From NCBI RefSeq assembly GCF_035917455.1, contig NZ_CP109078.1, positions 2,232,001-2,296,000 on the forward strand: 64,000 nucleotides of DNA, in the 5' to 3' direction. A program made the translations under genes and the position numbers. The notes beneath the pieces were generated by a model. It made no database searches. It was not told where the DNA came from and saw only the letters and a program-made list of their open reading frames with translations. Origin of the DNA: Micromonospora sp. NBC_01796. Lineage in GTDB: Bacteria; Actinomycetota; Actinomycetes; Mycobacteriales; Micromonosporaceae. The stretch's first letter is position 1; each line of letters opens with the position of its first letter. Shown here one piece after another: positions 61,850-64,000 of the stretch.

Positions 61850-63094
61850 TCAGCCGCGGGCCGAGGCGAGGTCGCTGTCGGTGCGCGCGTCGTCGACCGG
61901 GGTGACGGCGGCGTTCACGCTCGGGCTGACCCGGCGCAGGTTGAGCAGGCTGGCGAAGAGGCCGGAGAAGAGGACCGTCACGCCCAGGCCGATCACCGTG
62001 GACGAGGGAAGCACCACCCGCAGGGTCTCGGCGAGGTTCTGCTCACCGAAGCCGCTGGCTCCCCAGGCGGTGACGGCGAGAATCGACCCGGCCAGCCCGA
62101 GCAGGATCAGGAACAGCCCGGCGGCGGTGCAGGTCTCGAACCGCACCCATCTGCCCCACCAGGCCACCTGGTCCTGGTTGGTGATCCCCTCGGTGTGCCC
62201 GTAGAGCAGCGCGAAGACCCCGAAGAGCAGTAGTTGGGCACCGCTCAGTACGGCCAAACAGGTGTAGACCATGGTGCTGATGTCGAAGCCGACCCCGGCC
62301 ACCTGCAGCGGCCCGAAGGAGAGCGTCGCGGTGCCGAGCAGGCCGAGCACGAACAGCACCAGCCCCGGCCAGATCAGCGTCTTGCGGGGGGCGAAGACCA
62401 GCAGGAAGCGCAGGTGACGCCAGCCGTCCCGCCAGGTACGCAGGTGCGGCGGCCGGCTGCGGCCGTCCTTCTGGAGCGTGGTCGGCACCTCGACGATGTC
62501 GTACTTGTTGAGCGCGGCCCGGACCACCAGCTCGGAGGCGAACTCCATGCCCGGCATGCAGAGCTGCAGTTCGCGGATGCGGTCCCGGTTGAAGCCCCGG
62601 ATGCCGCAGTGGAAGTCGCCGACGTTGCGCAGCCCGAACAGCCGGCGCCCCAGCCAGGACAGCACCGGGTTGCCCAGGTAGCGGTGCAGCGGCGGCATCG
62701 CACCCTTGGCGATGCCGCCGCGGAACCGGTTGCCCATGACCAGGTCGTGCCCGGCGCGCAGTTCACGGATGAACGGCTCAAGACCGGACAGATCATACGA
62801 GTCGTCCGCGTCGCCCATGATGATGTACTTGCCGCGGGCCTGCTCGATGCCGTTGAGCAGGGCGCCGCCGTAACCACGGATGGGGGCGTGTGACACCCGG
62901 GCCCCCGCCCGGGTGGCGATCTCCTGCGAACCGTCGGTGGACCCGTTGTCGCTGACCAGCACCTCGCCCACCACGCCGAGTTCGGCCAGAGCCCGGACAG
63001 CTTTGGTGACGCAGATCTCCAACGTCTCTGCCTCGTTCAGGCAGGGCAGCAGGACGGTAACCTCGATCTCGTCTCCGGCAACAGAAAGTGCCAC
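61850..63094 (-). CDS. Membrane GT2 glycosyltransferase (polyprenyl-phosphate sugar type)
   Basis: 414 residues. GT-A domain (about 1-235): EVTVLLPCLNEAETLEICV, VLVSDNGSTDGSQEIA, GYGGALLNGIEQARGKYIIMGDADDSYD (DxD), LVMGNRFRGGIAKGAMP and DFHCGIRGFNRDRI. Four to five helices at the C-terminus (LIWPGLVLFVLGLLGTATL and others) anchor it. This is the dolichol/polyprenyl-phosphate mannosyltransferase-like group, which charges a polyprenyl carrier with sugar. It would fit well as donor supplier for the GT-C enzyme 7 nt downstream. Confidence 0.9.
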   Translation of the reverse strand: MALSVAGDEIEVTVLLPCLNEAETLEICVTKAVRALAELGVVGEVLVSDNGSTDGSQEIATRAGARVSHAPIRGYGGALLNGIEQARGKYIIMGDADDSYDLSGLEPFIRELRAGHDLVMGNRFRGGIAKGAMPPLHRYLGNPVLSWLGRRLFGLRNVGDFHCGIRGFNRDRIRELQLCMPGMEFASELVVRAALNKYDIVEVPTTLQKDGRSRPPHLRTWRDGWRHLRFLLVFAPRKTLIWPGLVLFVLGLLGTATLSFGPLQVAGVGFDISTMVYTCLAVLSGAQLLLFGVFALLYGHTEGITNQDQVAWWGRWVRFETCTAAGLFLILLGLAGSILAVTAWGASGFGEQNLAETLRVVLPSSTVIGLGVTVLFSGLFASLLNLRRVSPSVNAAVTPVDDARTDSDLASARG

Positions 63095-63305
63095 AGGCGT
63101 TTCTCCCGATTCGATTTCTCGGTGTGTCGATTGGCGAGGGGCCGGCGGCGAGGGCAGCGCGGTGCTCCGTCGGCCGCCTTCTCAAGACGCCGCTGGATCC
63201 TACCGCCACATCCCGCCCGCGTTGAGACGCCACCAGGGGACGCTAGGAGAATACCCGGCATACCTGGCTGACCTGGGATGACACCGAGTCATCGAACTCC
63301 TACGC

Positions 63306-64000
63306 TCAGGGAGCGGTATAGGTGACGGTCACCTTCTCGTAGCCGAGTGAGCGCAGCAGTCCCTCGAGCATTTTCCGGGTGTTCTCCTGGGCCCGGTCAC
63401 CGAGTCCGCTGTCCCGAGCCGCGGCGGCGATGCTCTCCTCCGCCTTCTGGTAAACCTCGCGCTGCCGGTTCGGATCGCCACCGAAGACCTCGCCGAGCCG
63501 GTTGAGCAGCCCCCGATCCTCGGCGAATACGTAGCTCTTCTCCAGATCGAGATTGGTCTCGCCGAGTTGCGGTGCGGGCAACCGGATCTCCACCGACTTC
63601 CGATCGGCGGATTCGATCACTCCACCCTCGGAAATCTTCGCAAAGTCGACATATGACTCAACAGATCCCGCTCCGACAAAAAGGGTACGTTCGTTGAGCA
63701 GGAAGTCGGGGACGTACTTGCGGTCCTGCTGGAGGTCGATCACCACCTGGAGGTTGCCCTCGGCGGCCACGTACCGACTCAGGTCCTGGATCGACTTCAG
63801 CAACGGCGGCTGGCTGCGGTCGGTCGTCTCCTGCGCGAACGGGTTCCGCCAGCTCGGCCACAACCCGGTCGCCCGTACGCCGAGGAACAGCACCAGCACC
63901 ACGACGAGCGCACCGGCCAGCCAGAACAGCCCACGCCCACGCTCCGGCGCGGTGACGATCACCGGCTCCGGCTGGGTGGGATCCGTCCCGTGGTCGTGAT
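63306..64000 (-). CDS. DUF4230 membrane-anchored protein (5' end probably beyond the window)
   Basis: At least 231 residues. A membrane helix (FWLAGALVVVLVLFLGVRA) is followed by an extracytoplasmic DUF4230 domain: LLKSIQDLSRYVAAEGNLQVVIDL, RTLFVGAGSVESYVDFAKI, VEIRLPAPQLGETNLDL and the C-terminal VTVTYTAP. The frame is open to the right edge without a stop (the codons read HDHGTDPTQPEPV before the first in-frame GTG, 63962), so the true start may lie outside; GTG 63962 is the alternative. Function of the domain is unknown. Confidence 0.82.
   Translation of the reverse strand, partial: HDHGTDPTQPEPVIVTAPERGRGLFWLAGALVVVLVLFLGVRATGLWPSWRNPFAQETTDRSQPPLLKSIQDLSRYVAAEGNLQVVIDLQQDRKYVPDFLLNERTLFVGAGSVESYVDFAKISEGGVIESADRKSVEIRLPAPQLGETNLDLEKSYVFAEDRGLLNRLGEVFGGDPNRQREVYQKAEESIAAAARDSGLGDRAQENTRKMLEGLLRSLGYEKVTVTYTAP

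Overview
The window is high-GC actinobacterial DNA with strong G/C third-position codon bias, many GTG/TTG starts and many ATGA/GTGA start-stop overlaps. The gene content points to a filamentous actinomycete, most likely family Micromonosporaceae: XRE-DUF5753/DUF397 pairs, a SigE-family sigma factor, a PASTA-less Ser/Thr kinase, F420-type reductase, an arabinofuranosyltransferase-like GT-C enzyme and a dispersed palindrome that I recall (not checked) from that family. The genus assignment is inference. No rRNA, tRNA, CRISPR array, integrase or transposase was seen.

Layout. 0-5.3 kb: an ImmA/IrrE regulator (cut by the left edge) coupled to a partner, a Ser/Thr kinase, and a sigma factor with a membrane-anchored partner. 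5.4-8.5 kb: a secreted GH55 exo-beta-1,3-glucanase behind a LacI-type operator, then a Dyp peroxidase. 8.5-14.9 kb: a glycopolymer locus (four GT2/GT4 glycosyltransferases, a flippase, an LCP transferase). 15.2-17.1 kb: a KamB/NpmA-type 16S rRNA A1408 methyltransferase downstream of a DUF371 protein. 17.3-27.3 kb: ABC half-transporter plus class V aminotransferase, AraC plus VOC, a G5/excalibur lipoprotein, hemerythrin, a duplicated zinc-cluster protein of unknown function and an XRE/DUF397 pair. 27.5-31.2 kb: an accessory block of unrecognised small proteins, including three tandem helical paralogues and two flanking paralogues, plus an RHH protein next to an orphan 268-residue protein.

31.3-34.4 kb: MazG-like pyrophosphohydrolase, then a secreted GH16 laminarinase whose upstream region has four copies of the operator type found at GH55, and a secreted DUF1996 protein. 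The shared operator implies one beta-1,3-glucan regulon split 25 kb apart. 34.5-45.2 kb: AI-2E-type transporter, F420-type reductase, hydrolase, a c-di-AMP (ydaO) riboswitch in front of a secreted coiled-coil/M15-like protein, a GH65 phosphorylase with beta-phosphoglucomutase, a thioesterase, a membrane protein and an orphan MsiK-like ATPase.

45.4-57.7 kb: a second cell-surface polymer region: two divergent GT2 genes, a 19-bp palindrome between C-rich and G-rich tracts, and a five-gene operon (ABC-2 permease, ABC ATPase, CDP-alcohol phosphotransferase fusion, GT2-TagF fusion, GT2) that looks like teichoic-acid-type polymer synthesis and export. 58-64 kb: L-serine dehydratase, a PspC protein, a GT-C arabinofuranosyltransferase-like enzyme, a membrane GT2 and a DUF4230 protein cut by the right edge.

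Best candidates for something undescribed: the 27.5-31.2 kb small-protein block, the duplicated zinc-cluster protein at 23.9-26.0 kb, the KamB-DUF371 pair and the palindrome/G-tract element at 49.35-49.53 kb. All are from reading alone; no database search was possible.
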